Shown: in pieces, positions 34,101 to 42,236 of the stretch
Layout of the letters: every line of letters starts with the position of its first letter
Position numbering within the stretch: position 1 is the first letter of the stretch
Source of the DNA: Liolophura sinensis
Taxonomy: Eukaryota > Mollusca > Polyplacophora > Chitonida > Chitonidae
NCBI RefSeq assembly: GCF_032854445.1
Contig: NC_088305.1
Location: 4,839,606-4,903,605 of the forward strand
Reading direction: 5' to 3'
DNA: 64,000 nt
Program-made: the position numbers and the translations under genes
The notes under the pieces: generated by a model
Seen by the model: the letters and a program-made list of their open reading frames with translations, nothing else
The model's database searches: none
What the model was told of the DNA's origin: nothing

Positions 34101-35042
34101 TACAGCAAGCCTGTAGTGCTATCTGCCACGCTATCTGTCACGCATGACAGGAAGTTATTTATTTATTTGATTGGTGTTTTACGCCGTACTGAAGAATATT
34201 TCACTTATACGACGGCGGCCAGCATTATGGTGGGAGGAAACCGGGCACAGCCCGGGAGAAACCCACGACCATCCGCAGGTTGCTGGCAGACCTTCCCGCT
34301 TACGGCCGGACAGGAAGCCGCTAGCGCGCTAACAGACTGAACCATGGAGGCCCCCCTTGACAGGAAGTTGCACAGCCATTTGAATTACATGTAAGACAGA
34401 AAGCCAATCAAAGGTTCTTGACCAAGAAAGTTGTGATGCATATGAAATTCGTGTTCTGAGACTTATTTGATTGCAAGGCTGTCGTGAAAGTTGTATATAA
34501 CACATTCTGCATTGTACTCATCGGACAGGGGAGATAACTCAAACTGGCAGAGTACCCAGTTCACGCCCTAATTTATTCCGTAGTTTGCAGTCAGATATCT
34601 CAATCATTCAGTGACATTTGACACATTTTAATCAGAAAGGTTGAGGGATTATGGTAATTTTTGCTTTACAAAGTAAATGAAAATAAACCTACAGGAAACA
34701 CCAAACACCAAACTTCATTTGATGAAATACTATCAATACTAAAATGGTAAATTGGTTCCCAGAGTAGAAATTGTTGGAAACCATAAAACGTTGCCCACCT
34801 TTCACAACGCAACTGAAAAACTGGTATCCCAGCAGTTCTGAAATCCTCACGCCTGAACTTATTCTCAACTCTGGTATCTTTCAGCCACAAGTATCACCAT
34901 CCTTATCCTTGCTGTTTTGTTGATGGTGGTCATTCTGATCAGCATCAGCTACTTTTACCTGAGGCGTAGGAAGGCCACACGGTACGAGGAGTATCGTCTG
35001 ACAAATAGACAGGCAGATGACGATGATGAGGAGGACCCATGA
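7039..35042 (+). CDS. ACP2-like: Histidine acid phosphatase, lysosomal/prostatic type with membrane anchor (5' part missing)
   Basis: Eight coding exons join in phase to 337 residues plus stop: 7039-7197, 14371-14469, 19946-20032, 22023-22152, 29724-29809, 30628-30811, 32074-32184, 34885-35042. All introns are GT-AG. The protein is a secretory-pathway phosphomonoesterase of the histidine phosphatase superfamily. Visible residues include the Arg of STDFER (equivalent to Arg79 of prostatic acid phosphatase), the catalytic HDTT (His257-Asp258), and six cysteines (visible residues 62, 114, 213, 250, 255, 278) matching the three disulfides of the family. Four N-glycosylation sequons sit at 119, 129, 224 and 234. 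A membrane segment at about 289-311 followed by RRR and a 26-residue tail resembles lysosomal ACP2 rather than the soluble ACP3 form. The N-terminal ~90-100 residues with the RHGxRxP motif should lie upstream and were not found. Seen: exons, phases, motifs. Known: family roles. Inferred: lysosomal or plasma-membrane location. Confidence 0.95.
7198..12698 (+). repeat. 129-bp tandem array of exon end plus 5' splice site (about 42 copies)
   Basis: Each unit has about 59-60 nt matching the end of exon A (GGGGAACATTGGCAGCCC through GAGGATAAG) followed by about 69 nt of intron starting GTACAGTGTATGAT. The junction AAG|GTACAG occurs 43 times including the real one at 7197. Units are 128-130 bp; 129 bp equals 43 codons, so long reading frames stay open (for example 9043-11121). 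Variant units (CATTTCCTCCCTGTCA, GTACAGTATATG) recur at multiples of the unit, showing block duplications. Confidence 0.97.
12699..13080. other. Intron stretch with a short SINE fragment
   Basis: Around 12870-12920 is a remnant of the family A tail end (GGTGTTTTATGCCGCATTTG). Otherwise nothing recognised. Confidence 0.5.
13085..13255. repeat. Dispersed repeat with a 36-bp perfect palindrome
   Basis: Positions 13218-13253 form a perfect inverted repeat centred on ATGGCCAT. The sequence before it is related, on the opposite strand, to 21385-21580: conceptual translations share [16 protein letters not shown] versus [16 protein letters not shown]. Family unknown. Confidence 0.75.
13480..13585 (+). 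mobile_element. SINE family A, 3' half
   Basis: Contains CATAATGCTGGCTGCCGTCG and GAGTACGGCATAAAACACTA with an ATAAATAAATC tail. Confidence 0.88.
13586..14210. other. Intron stretch
   Basis: No exon seen. A B-box-like GGTTCAAATCC at about 14008 hints at a decayed tRNA-derived element. Confidence 0.4.
14211..14260 (+). ncRNA. Degraded hammerhead-ribozyme-like motif, possibly from a Penelope-like element
   Basis: CTGAAGA is followed by a possible 4-bp stem (GGTT/AACC), then GAAA, a weak second hairpin and GTC at 14251. This order matches the hammerhead core CUGANGA-stem-GAA-stem-UH. Penelope-like retroelements are known to carry such motifs. The third stem is poor, so activity is unlikely. 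Confidence 0.35.
14371..14469 (+). CDS. ACP2-like: Phosphatase exon B
   Basis: 33 codons, phase 0/0, acceptor GTGTGCTTGGCAG, donor AAG|GTATTC. It encodes [14 protein letters not shown], aligning with the LPFRNCPRFQEL block of prostatic acid phosphatase, including its first disulfide cysteine. The next exon follows after a 5.5 kb intron. Confidence 0.93.
14470..14920. other. Intron stretch with tRNA-like and SINE remnants
   Basis: AGAGGTTCAAACCCTGCC at 14645 looks like a B box; 14800-14915 is a decayed family A body on the plus strand. Confidence 0.45.
14921..15560. other. Intron stretch
   Basis: No exon, repeat or RNA recognised. Confidence 0.45.
15566..16375 (-). repeat. 60-bp tandem array grown from a dispersed element
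   Basis: Units of 60-61 bp (GGTTAAGCCTTTTCCTTTAG, then CTCCTGTACAGGCATAATGG and CTCTCATACGTAGTTTGAT), about 11 copies with degraded ends. The flank at 15566-15700 starts TTTTTAGCTCGCCTGTACAA and contains GTCCGGTTAAGCTTTTG, which looks like the start of a common dispersed repeat. The array appears to be an expansion of one piece of it. Confidence 0.85.
16376..17240. other. Intron stretch
   Basis: Contains a poly(T) run at 16437-16452. No exon recognised. Confidence 0.45.
17256..17495 (-). mobile_element. SINE family A, 5' end truncated, with target duplication
   Basis: Tail TTTATTTATTTATTTG at left and body through GCGCTAGCGCGCTAACCGAG. AAACCCCACAATGA is repeated at 17242-17255 and 17496-17509. 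Confidence 0.93.
17510..18680. other. Intron stretch with a decayed tRNA-like head
   Basis: 18220-18330 resembles a family A head (GTGCTAGCACACCACAATGA, GAGTTCAAGTCCAG) on the plus strand. The remainder has no recognised feature. Confidence 0.45.
18681..19945 (+). repeat. 34/67-bp tandem array ending at a 3' splice site
   Basis: Later units are 34 bp (TTTCCAGAAGCCAATTGCCT followed by TATCTTTGTTGCTG). Earlier units (18687-19100) form 67-bp dimers (GGAGCC... and GAATCC... halves). Nearly all carry a pyrimidine-rich stretch and CCAG|AAGC, like the true junction TTTTTTCAG|AAGCTG of exon C directly after the array. Confidence 0.9.
19946..20032 (+). CDS. ACP2-like: Phosphatase exon C
   Basis: 29 codons, phase 0/0, acceptor TTGCTTTTTTCAG, donor CAG|GTACTG. 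It encodes [12 protein letters not shown] ... LYDIFFCQ and supplies the second disulfide cysteine. A 1.2 kb tandem array with CAG|AAGC in nearly every unit runs up to the acceptor. Confidence 0.93.
20033..20212. other. Start of intron after exon C
   Basis: No repeat at this donor; nothing recognised. Confidence 0.4.
20213..20318 (-). mobile_element. SINE family A, 3' fragment
   Basis: (TTTA)n then TTGGTGTTTTATGCCACACT and CAGCATTATGGAGGGAGGAA. Confidence 0.85.
20319..21384. other. Intron stretch
   Basis: No exon recognised; open stretches around 20833-21310 lack any family signature. Confidence 0.4.
21385..21580 (-). repeat. Second copy of the dispersed repeat seen at 13085-13255
   Basis: Opposite orientation to the first copy; lacks the perfect palindrome. 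Shared order of motifs on the two strands supports a common element, with considerable divergence. Confidence 0.6.
21600..22015 (+). repeat. 58-bp tandem array next to the exon D acceptor
   Basis: Seven near-identical units starting GTTGTGATTGAAGTTTATGT and containing TTTAAGTGTAGAAACG. The last copy runs into the true acceptor GTTGTGATTTTGTAG|AAGCAG. The internal TGTAG|AAA resembles that junction. Confidence 0.95.
22023..22152 (+). CDS. ACP2-like: Phosphatase exon D
   Basis: 130 nt, phase 0 in and phase 1 out, acceptor GTGATTTTGTAG, donor GGAG|GTACCA. It encodes [20 protein letters not shown], aligning with the LPSWATEDTMTKLREL helix region of the family. It has two N-glycosylation sequons. 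A 58-bp array ends about nine nucleotides before the acceptor. Confidence 0.93.
22320..22885. repeat. Degenerate short tandem repeat, about 24 bp
   Basis: Units vary around GGTCAAAATCACCTGGGCAA with TGA. A larger block starting TCTCTGGGCAAACAGAC recurs about 118 bp apart (22588 and 22706). It starts about 170 nt after the exon D donor. Confidence 0.85.
22886..25660. other. Long intron stretch
   Basis: No exon, SINE or tandem repeat recognised on either strand across about 2.8 kb. AT-rich toward the right. Confidence 0.45.
25790..29285 (+). repeat. 51-bp tandem array (about 68 copies) in the intron before exon E
   Basis: Unit CATGTAGCTCCCCGTATATG, AAATGGCTCACACACATAGC, then AGCAAATCATA. The unit is 17 codons and lacks stops in one plus frame and at least one minus frame, giving long open frames on both strands. 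Blocks with special variants (ATGATATGGCTTACAC, CTCACTGCATATG, inserted ACATGTAG) occur at about 26206-26450 and again 718 bp later. Confidence 0.97.
29286..29405 (-). mobile_element. Decayed SINE family A fragment
   Basis: Retains ACAACTATCCACAGGTTGTTGC and GAACCAGCTTGCGTTGGACT, matching the body near the head. 29406-29723 shows nothing further. Confidence 0.6.
29724..29809 (+). CDS. ACP2-like: Phosphatase exon E
   Basis: 86 nt, phase 1 in and phase 0 out, acceptor GTTGTCCACAG, donor GCC|GTGAGT. It encodes [16 protein letters not shown] ... LRMYMFSA, the segment immediately before the catalytic His-Asp. It lies 7.6 kb after exon D, beyond a 3.6 kb 51-bp array. Confidence 0.93.
29810..30475 (+). 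repeat. 38-bp tandem array starting at the exon E donor
   Basis: The intron starts GTGAGTTCAGGCCCTAAATA and then repeats CGTCAGGCCCTAAATACTAT with GTCTACTACTGCTGATTT, 38 bp per unit. After four regular copies the units degrade (TACCACTGCTGACTTCATCA) until about 30475. Confidence 0.92.
30628..30811 (+). CDS. ACP2-like: Phosphatase exon F (catalytic HD)
   Basis: 184 nt, phase 0 in and phase 1 out, acceptor TTCATGGTTTCAG, donor CCAG|GTGTGT. It starts with [15 protein letters not shown], the second catalytic motif. It continues with [12 protein letters not shown] and the VQVYFRN strand, all typical of this phosphatase family. Confidence 0.96.
30812..31236. other. Intron stretch with possible SINE family C remnant
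   Basis: 30905-31040 (GAGTCATACCAAAGACAAG, CGGCCCAGTGTCAGTATAAA) resembles part of the element at 54297-54500. Confidence 0.4.
31237..31400 (-). mobile_element. SINE family B, 3' half
   Basis: Begins with (GAGT)n and CTTGAGATTTAACGTGGTAC, then CAAGACGGATTTCCGTCACT, the reverse complement of the family B 3' end. Confidence 0.85.
31401..31744. other. Intron stretch
   Basis: No exon recognised. Confidence 0.4.
31745..31913 (+). mobile_element. SINE family A, 5' truncated
   Basis: Contains CATGCTGGCTTCCTCTCCGG, CAACCTGCGGATGGTCATGG and an AAATAAATAAA tail; the sequence between CATAATGCTAGCC and the tail is shortened. Confidence 0.85.
32074..32184 (+). CDS. ACP2-like: Phosphatase exon G
   Basis: 111 nt, phase 1 in and phase 1 out, acceptor CCCAATATTCCAG, donor AACA|GTGAGT. 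It encodes [14 protein letters not shown] (aligning with the family GCSPSCPLERF block) and the final cysteine in KRECNKK. Confidence 0.93.
32185..33730. other. Intron stretch before the last phosphatase exon
   Basis: No exon or repeat recognised; open stretches at 33094-33453 show no family signature. Confidence 0.4.
33735..33850 (+). repeat. Short repeats resembling the exon H acceptor
   Basis: About four units of CTATTCTCAACCCTGATATC followed by TATAACA. The true acceptor region at 34858-34885 reads TTATTCTCAACTCTGGTATC and then TTTCAG|CC. They are about 1 kb apart with a SINE between. Confidence 0.7.
34157..34357 (-). mobile_element. SINE family A with internal deletion and target duplication
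   Basis: The tail and body are intact to GCTTACGGCCGGACAGGAAGC, then jump to CTAGCGCGCTAACAGACTGA. TGACAGGAAGTT flanks it at 34145-34156 and 34358-34369. Confidence 0.93.
34885..35042 (+). CDS. ACP2-like: Phosphatase exon H (transmembrane and cytoplasmic tail)
   Basis: 158 nt including the TGA stop, phase 1 in, acceptor TATCTTTCAG. It encodes a hydrophobic segment [18 protein letters not shown], then LRRRK and an acidic end DDDDEEDP. Human lysosomal acid phosphatase also ends in a membrane span and a short tail with a tyrosine sorting signal. Here YEEYRLT is present, but no clear YxxPhi motif is seen. Confidence 0.92.
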
Positions 35043-37025
35043 GCTGTGGTGAGTTCTCTGAGGGACAGCCGTGTGGTGCACAGGTGATGTGGAGGCTACT
35101 TGTACTCTACATGTCGGTGCACAAGGAGCTACGTGGTGTTGAAGGGAGCCACTGTTTGTGTAACACTTAATCAGTGGTGCACAGATGGTGTTGATACAGT
35201 GTGTGTCATATGTTTTTTTTTTAATGTTCAGAATGAGTGAATGTCTTAATTTGCATCCTGGATACATGTATGTGGCATTCAGCCATATTCAATCATTCAT
35301 TCATTCATCCATTCAGGTTTTATATTTGTATTTATAATCTGTAAATAAACTGCATGTAAATAACAGTATATTCCAAAGTGTGTAATCATGATAGCAGTCT
35401 ATGCATCGTGCAGTTGTGGCTGCAAGTGTGGAAATAATTTTTGAGTGGGTACAGATCATAATGTCAAATTTTCCAGTTTTTTGAATTAATTTAATAAATA
35501 AAAAAGTTACAAAGTTATTTACACGTCAGCTTCAGTTGTCCCAAACAGTTGGCCCCTGACCAAATGTCGTTTGGTGCAGGACATCTTGTTGCTTATTTCT
35601 AGGCTGTTGTAGTTAACATACCGGGTTAAGGGCATCTCAAAACTGGTATAGAGAAACGGCTTTATAGCATAATAGGCCTATACAGTTTGTGGGTTCTGTC
35701 ATTATGACAGCAGAGTGACATTCCATTGCAAAGGGCATGTTTAAGGGGAATATTTGCCAATCTTTAACATTGCAGTATGCGCATTAAGGTAAAATTACCA
35801 CCTAAATATTATTGTTTGTGGAATATTTGAAACCCAAACCCACCCAAGAACATTGTTTTTAAGAATATCATACTCAAATCCTGTTTCATTAGTTTTGTAT
35901 ATTCTGTATGTATACCTCCTTGTTTTATAATTGGCAGACTGACCCAAGAGTGCTAAAAAGCTCCAACATCACATCATAAAGGGACATCACTCTGTTGCTG
36001 TAAATTGTGAAACCCTGTATATTGTGTGGAAATTTTTGTAAGAGGAAAGATTCTTTATTCAGGAGAAATTCTGTCATAATATTAATAATCACATCACAAT
36101 CTCTTTATGTATGTGTATGTAGACTATATATCTGAATACATTATATACTTTTAATTAATTAATTAAAATGGGTAAGAATCTGATGCCTACATGTACATTT
36201 CATGCCTTAGCAGTTTCAGAAATCTGCGAAATGCTCGCACAATAAGAATGCACCTTCTTGTGGATGTGAGACTAGACTGTGATCAAGCCAACAATGTATA
36301 GACCTTGTACTTTTGCATTTTATGTACATACAGGTTACAATGTTTAAGATGATATCGACATTCAGCAATTTCTTGTTATATATACTCATTGTGCGTATAT
36401 ACTCATGCACTACATGCATGTACAAGCCAGAAAAAGTGGTGCTAAAAAAAAGTGTTTGCTTATTTTAATGTCTTGTATAAAAGTGACTACTTTAAAATGA
36501 CATACTGTTACATGCATCACGATATGAATTCATGTGGTGCCTTGGGTTTTGTCTCTCCCTGATGTGATAATTTATACATTGCAGGGTTGGTACATGCATG
36601 GTACCTCTGTACAGAGTAATACCTTCACTGTCATCTTCCCAGTAAATAGATGAGATGTACATATCAGTACACTAGTTTTGGATGTCACTACAAAGTACTT
36701 CATTATGACTCAAAATTTGGCTTTAAATGTATTTTGGCACCATCAAGTTAACGGTCAAAATATTGAATCATTGTGAAATCTTTGCTCTTTGAGTTTCTCT
36801 GCTTGGGTATTACTCTAACATAGCTGTGTTAGTCACAACTTTTCTGGCTGTGTAGATTTTCCTGTGCTATTTTGATTGTTTTGCCCTCTGTGTTCAGAAC
36901 ATGTACAGTTTTAATAGGCTAAGCTTGATCAATTTTCCAATTCACAAGTAACTTTTTTTTCTCTCCTGGTGAAGATTTTCACCTAGTTATGTTAGTTGAG
37001 ATTTTAACCTGGATGACTTGACAAC
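35043..37025. other. 3' untranslated region and spacer
   Basis: After the phosphatase stop: candidate poly(A) signals near 35344 and 35493 and an (ATTC)n run at 35290-35315. No gene recognised beyond. Confidence 0.5.
35344..35349 (+). terminator. Candidate polyadenylation signal of the phosphatase gene
   Basis: AATAAA lies about 300 nt after the stop codon. Another AATAAA sits at 35493-35498. Which one is used cannot be told from sequence. Confidence 0.5.
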
Positions 37026-37029
37026 TGAA

Positions 37030-38345
37030 ATTCTGACGTGGTTAAAGTTCACCTCCCTGAGATACTGATCTGGCTGAAACTCTGATGTGGTTAAAATTGA
37101 CCTGCCTGAGATACTGACTAGACTGAAACTCTGATGTGATTAAAATTGACCTGCCTGAGATACTGACTAGGCAGAAACTCTGATGTGAATGAAATTGACC
37201 TGCCTGAGGTACTGATCTGGCTGAAACTCTGATGTGATTTAAATTGACCTGCCTGAGATATTGATCTGGCCAAAACTCTGATGTGGCTAACATTGACCTG
37301 CCTGAGATGCTGATCTGGCTGAAAGTCTGATGTGGTTAAAATTTACCTACCTGAGATACTGATCTGGCTGAAACTCTGATGTGGTTAAAATTGACCTGCC
37401 TGAGATACTGACTATCGCTGATGTGTTTAAAATTGACCTGCCTGAGACGCTGACTAGGCTGAAACTCTGATGTGGTTAAAATTGACCTGCCTGAGACGCT
37501 GGCTAGGCTGGAACACTGATGTGGTTAAAGTTGACCTGCCTGAGACACTGGCTAGGCTGGAACACTGATGTGGTTAAAGTTTACCTGCCTGAGACACTGA
37601 CTAGGCTGGAACACTGATGTGGTTAAAGTTGACCTGCCTGAGACACTGGCTAGGCTGGAACACTGATGTGGTTAAAGTTGACCTGCCTGAGACACTGGCT
37701 AGGCTGAAACTATGATGTGAATGAAATTGACCTGCCTGAGATACTGACTATCGCTGATGTGTTTAAAATTGACCTGCCTGAGACGCTGACTAGGCTGAAA
37801 CTCTGATGTGGTTAAAATTGACCTGCCTGAGACACTGGCTAGGCTGAAACTCTGATGTGGTTAAAGTTGACCTGCCTGAGACACTGGCTAGGCTGAAACT
37901 CTGATGTGAATGAAATTGACCTGCCTGAGACGCTGACTAGGCTGAAACTCTGATGTGGTTAAAATTGACCTGCCTGAGACGCTGGCTAGGCTGGAACACT
38001 GATGTGGTTAAAATTGACCTGCCTGAGACACTGGCTAGGCTGGAACAACGATGTGGTTAAAATTGACCTGCCTGAGATACTGACTATCGCTGATGTGTTT
38101 AAAATTGACCTGCCTGAGACGCTGACTAGGCTGAAACTCTGATGTGGTTAAAATTGACCTGCCTGAGACGCTGGCTAGGCTGGAACACTGATGTGGTTAA
38201 AATTGACCTGCCTGAGACACTGGCTAGGCTGGAACACCGATGTGGTTAAAATTGACCTGCCCGAGATACTGACTAGGCAGAAACTCTGATGTGGTTAAAA
38301 TTGACCTGCCTGAGATACTGACTAGGCTGAGACACTGGCCTGGCT
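37030..38345. repeat. 49-bp tandem array with 336-bp higher-order period
   Basis: Unit GACCTGCCTGAGACACTGGC, TAGGCTGAAACTCTGATGTG, GTTAAAATT. A shortened unit with ACTATCGCTGATGTGTTT occurs at 37411, 37747 and 38083, exactly 336 bp apart each time. Confidence 0.95.
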
Positions 38346-39469
38346 GACATGGCTGAGCATCTAGCCTGGTTTAGAAGACTTTGGAATGGCTAAAACTATG
38401 ACCTGGCTGATACTCTAACCTGGTTTTATGACGTGATACACAGATTTTTGCCAGAGACTACGACGAACTAATTTGAAGTTGCTTGTGTTATTTCCTTGTA
38501 TTATTTTCCATAGTCTACATTTTTTACATATTAACTCAATCAGTGTAACTATAATATTTATGCTCATATCTATAAGGGTATTCTTAATCTCTTCCCACTG
38601 GAACACGGTTGTGTTTTGCTCAAACAAGAGACTGATGTACTGTGTATAACTGTTATCTATATATATGTTGCATGTTGATTGACCTGTTTAGGGCATTAAA
38701 CTTACGATATTTAAATTATCACCAGTGATATTTTCTTTGGCATGAGGTACATGTACCTCATGAGGTACCGGTATCTGACTTACTGCACTTGTTATAAATG
38801 TGAAAGTAATCCTGCTTTGTACAGATCTTCGTAATACGTATCATTTGGTTGAAGGGATGACAGCATATCCAACCTAGTTATTGGCCTTTTTTAAAATAAA
38901 TACTGAGCTGTTCCCTAAAATTACATGTACGTTAAGGAGTGCAGGAAAACATATTCACTTGGTGTGCAAGATAAGAGTTAACTCAACATTTGTAAGTTTG
39001 TGATATATATGTTAATTTAAACTTACAGTTTGTTTACTTTTATATGTGGACGTTTATTTTTTAACTTACATAGTGCCATCTGTATATCGACTAGAAAAAC
39101 CATACTTCTTTCAGCAGTGAAATTAGTGGTTAAATTTATGTGATCTTGTTGGCAATACTAAGAAACAAACAAAGACATATCCCTGATATCGAATTCACCG
39201 GAGAATTATGAAGATAAGGAGTGTCCTACAAATGTGATGGACTCGAAGATATGTTATTAGATATTTCAGAGTGCTGTGATATTTATTATTGGCCTATCAT
39301 GATAACAATGCTTCTATATCACTTTACTCATAGGTATTTAACCCAGGAGAGAAAGGGAGTATTGCCATGAAATCCTGTCCACTAAAATACGAAGCCTTGA
39401 TTGATTTATGTGGTGTTGAACAATTTGTTTTAGAAGGCATTTAATATGCGTGCTAACCAATCTGGGAGC
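38346..39469. other. Spacer
   Basis: Nothing recognised; AT-rich. Confidence 0.45.
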
Positions 39470-39665
39470 CGCTCACTAATGCGTCCACCATGAGTTCAAA
39501 TCCAGCTCATGCTGTCGTCTACTCCGCTCATAAATGGAAATGTCTGCCAGTATAAACCTGCAGATGGTGGTGGGTTTCCCGCTGGCTCTGCCCGGTTTCC
39601 TCCCACCATAATGCTGGCTGCCGTGGTACAAGTGAAATATTCCTGTGTTCACAAACACTTGAATG
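39470..39665 (+). mobile_element. SINE family A, 5' truncated, tail lost
   Basis: Contains GAGTTCAAATCCAGCTCATG, GGTTTCCTCCCACCATAATG and CAAGTGAAATATTCCTG. Confidence 0.85.
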
Positions 39666-41290
39666 TTAAATTATGCTAAACATCAATAGAAAAAAAGAAG
39701 CACAAGCAGTAAAACTAGAACAGCGACCACAGTCTGTTAATTAACAAAGGGTCGCACTGACCTCAATTGGGGTTTTATTAGAGCTGTTGACGTAAGGGTT
39801 TCAAGGAGGAACTTTCACGCCCACTCTCGCCATGTTTTCAGCTGAATAGGTAAAGAAAAAATGCATTGATTTGCAATTTATTGATACATTCATTTGCAAT
39901 TTATTAGATGACCCTTATCTAGAATTTTACTTATTTTTTTCACAAAAAAGCACTATTTCTAACTGGCAAAAATCGATCTGTGCAGAGATGTTTTTCGGTT
40001 TGAGACATGAAACATTTTCCAAAGGTGCAGTGAGTATTTGATGACTTTTGTTCTCTGAAGAGGTTGAACAAACTTGAAAAAAAAAATGTTAAATATTTGA
40101 ATATATGGTGAGGTGTTTACTTTTATTGTGATATGGAATATTTTAGTGTCCGAGTAGAATTTTGTTAATGAACCACGACCCTAAAGTTGAATATTTTAAT
40201 TCAAAGTGAAGTGTTAGTGGAAGTTTGTTAATTTGCCTCTATCTGAATGTTGAATATTTTAATTTGGGCAAAGTGTTAGTTGCAGTTTGTTAATTTACTG
40301 CCCTTCCTCTGTTGAATAATGATTTGTTGGTTATTATTTTTAATTTAGCTTGTATTTGCTTGAATATTTTGATCCATATATAATCGGGTTCATGTAATAA
40401 AAGGTTCAAGAAAAATACTTTGTTGGGAATATATATGTAAAATTCTCTGTGCTGCAATAATATGTTTCATAAAGAGCCCTTCTTATCATAAGTGGCAAGA
40501 AGATCATGTACTTTCTCTAGTTGATTAAGTTTACATGTTTACCAGATAAAATATATATCATCTCTTCGCATATGCAAAGGTTCTATTTTACTCTAAGCTT
40601 ACATTGTCTTCTGTGTTGTTACATGTGTTTTTCTTTTTTGTTTTCTTGTTTGTTTTACATTGCCATTATAGAGAATGATGATTTGTTGGTGATCAATAAC
40701 GTTACTGGTGCCCGTTTTTGACACATTTCCAATAAACATAAAGTTTCCCAGCTTAAACGTTTGCTGTGAAGTCACGCTATTGTTAGCGCACTTGATTGTT
40801 TTTCAAGAATACACCCTTGAGAGTTTGTGGCTTGAGTGGTGATGAGTAACGACTTATACAACATGAGTGCGCCTTAGATTGGTGTACTGTAGACCGGGGT
40901 TCTAACCCACGGACACAAGGCTTTAAAACATTCCTATATCCCACTGACGTTATATATGAAGGGTCCATTCGTTTCTGATCATTGTGAAATTTATTTTCTA
41001 GCAGTTTCGTTCTTCGCCTTCATTTCAAATACACCAAATGTTGCCGGTGTAAAAAAGGCGATCTGACGTCATCAATCCTCTTAGGCACGAATATGAACAG
41101 CAAAACAGAGTTTTTACTAAGGTGAACCGGTGGATTTCTGATTACGAACATTTTGCACATCTCGAGACAAAAGTTGTATAATCTAGTATCAGACTCCCCA
41201 GATTATATGTAAGCTTCAATCAGTTCAGGTTCCGTGATCTTATACACCTAGTGTATGCTCATGTAGTAACCTATAACGAGTACAACCGAC
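39666..41290. other. Spacer
   Basis: No gene recognised. 41290-41380 is a very decayed family A 3' end (AAATTCTTGAGCACGGCGCT). Confidence 0.45.
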
Positions 41291-41572
41291 TGGACTCCCG
41301 TTGGCTAAAAGCTTTAACGCTGACGGCCAACGTGTAAGTAAAAAAATTCTTGAGCACGGCGCTGAAGATTAATCAATGAATTGACAATGGGACACACGAG
41401 TTACTGACAAGGAATCGAGTTTTCTATAGATGTTGTTCTTGGCGAATTAGTGGCAATATCAGCGGTCAGAAATGCACTTGGCTGACCGGAGATGGACCAA
41501 AGCTGTATGTTATGTGTGAAAATGATCGTGTTACTAGTTCAGCGGAATACACTGTCAACAAAATCAAGTTTG

Positions 41573-41834
41573 TTTATTTATTTATTTGATAGGTGTTTTA
41601 CGCCGTACTCAAGAATTTTTCACTTATACGACGGCGGTCAGCATATTATGGCCGTAGGAAACCGGACAGAGCCCGAGGGAAACCCAGAAGAAATTGCTGG
41701 AAGACCTTCCCACACACGACCCGAGGGTAAGTCAGCATGAGTTTTGGTCTTGATCTCGCAGTGACCGCGTTGGTAAGAGATTCTTGATTTAGTGCGCCGC
41801 GCTGGCACACTAACAATTCGGCCACCGATGCCCC
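41573..41834 (-). mobile_element. SINE family A, full length, diverged
   Basis: Tail (TTTA)n, TAGGTGTTTTACGCCGTACT, and a head ending AATTCGGCCACCGATGCCCC. Confidence 0.92.
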
Positions 41835-41995
41835 AAATTTCTGTTCATTACAACACCATCATCATGTCATGACACAGCTAATCTTACGATGGACATATAT
41901 GCAAAGAGAAAGTGAAAATGCTCGGTTTTCCGAAGTCCACTCCTAACCAGTCGTGGACTGGACTGCCTGTCGTCGACATATTCTTCGCGGAGATG

Positions 41996-42236
41996 GTTAG
42001 CTCGCCAGCGCGGTGCCTTTCACCAATGCGGTCGCTGTGAATTCAAGACCAACTCATGCTGGCTTCCACTCCGGCCGTACGTGGGAAGGTCTGTCATCAA
42101 CCTGCGGATGGTCGTGGGTTCCTCCCCGCCTCTGCCCACTTTCCTCCCACACCACCATGCTGGCCACCGTCGTATAAGTGAAATAGTCTTGAGTACGGCG
42201 TAAAACACCAATCAAATAAAATAAATAAATAAATAA
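41996..42236 (+). mobile_element. SINE family A, head partly lost
   Basis: From GGTTAGCTCGCCAGCGCGGT to AAACACCAATCAAATAAAAT and an (AAAT)n tail. Confidence 0.92.
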
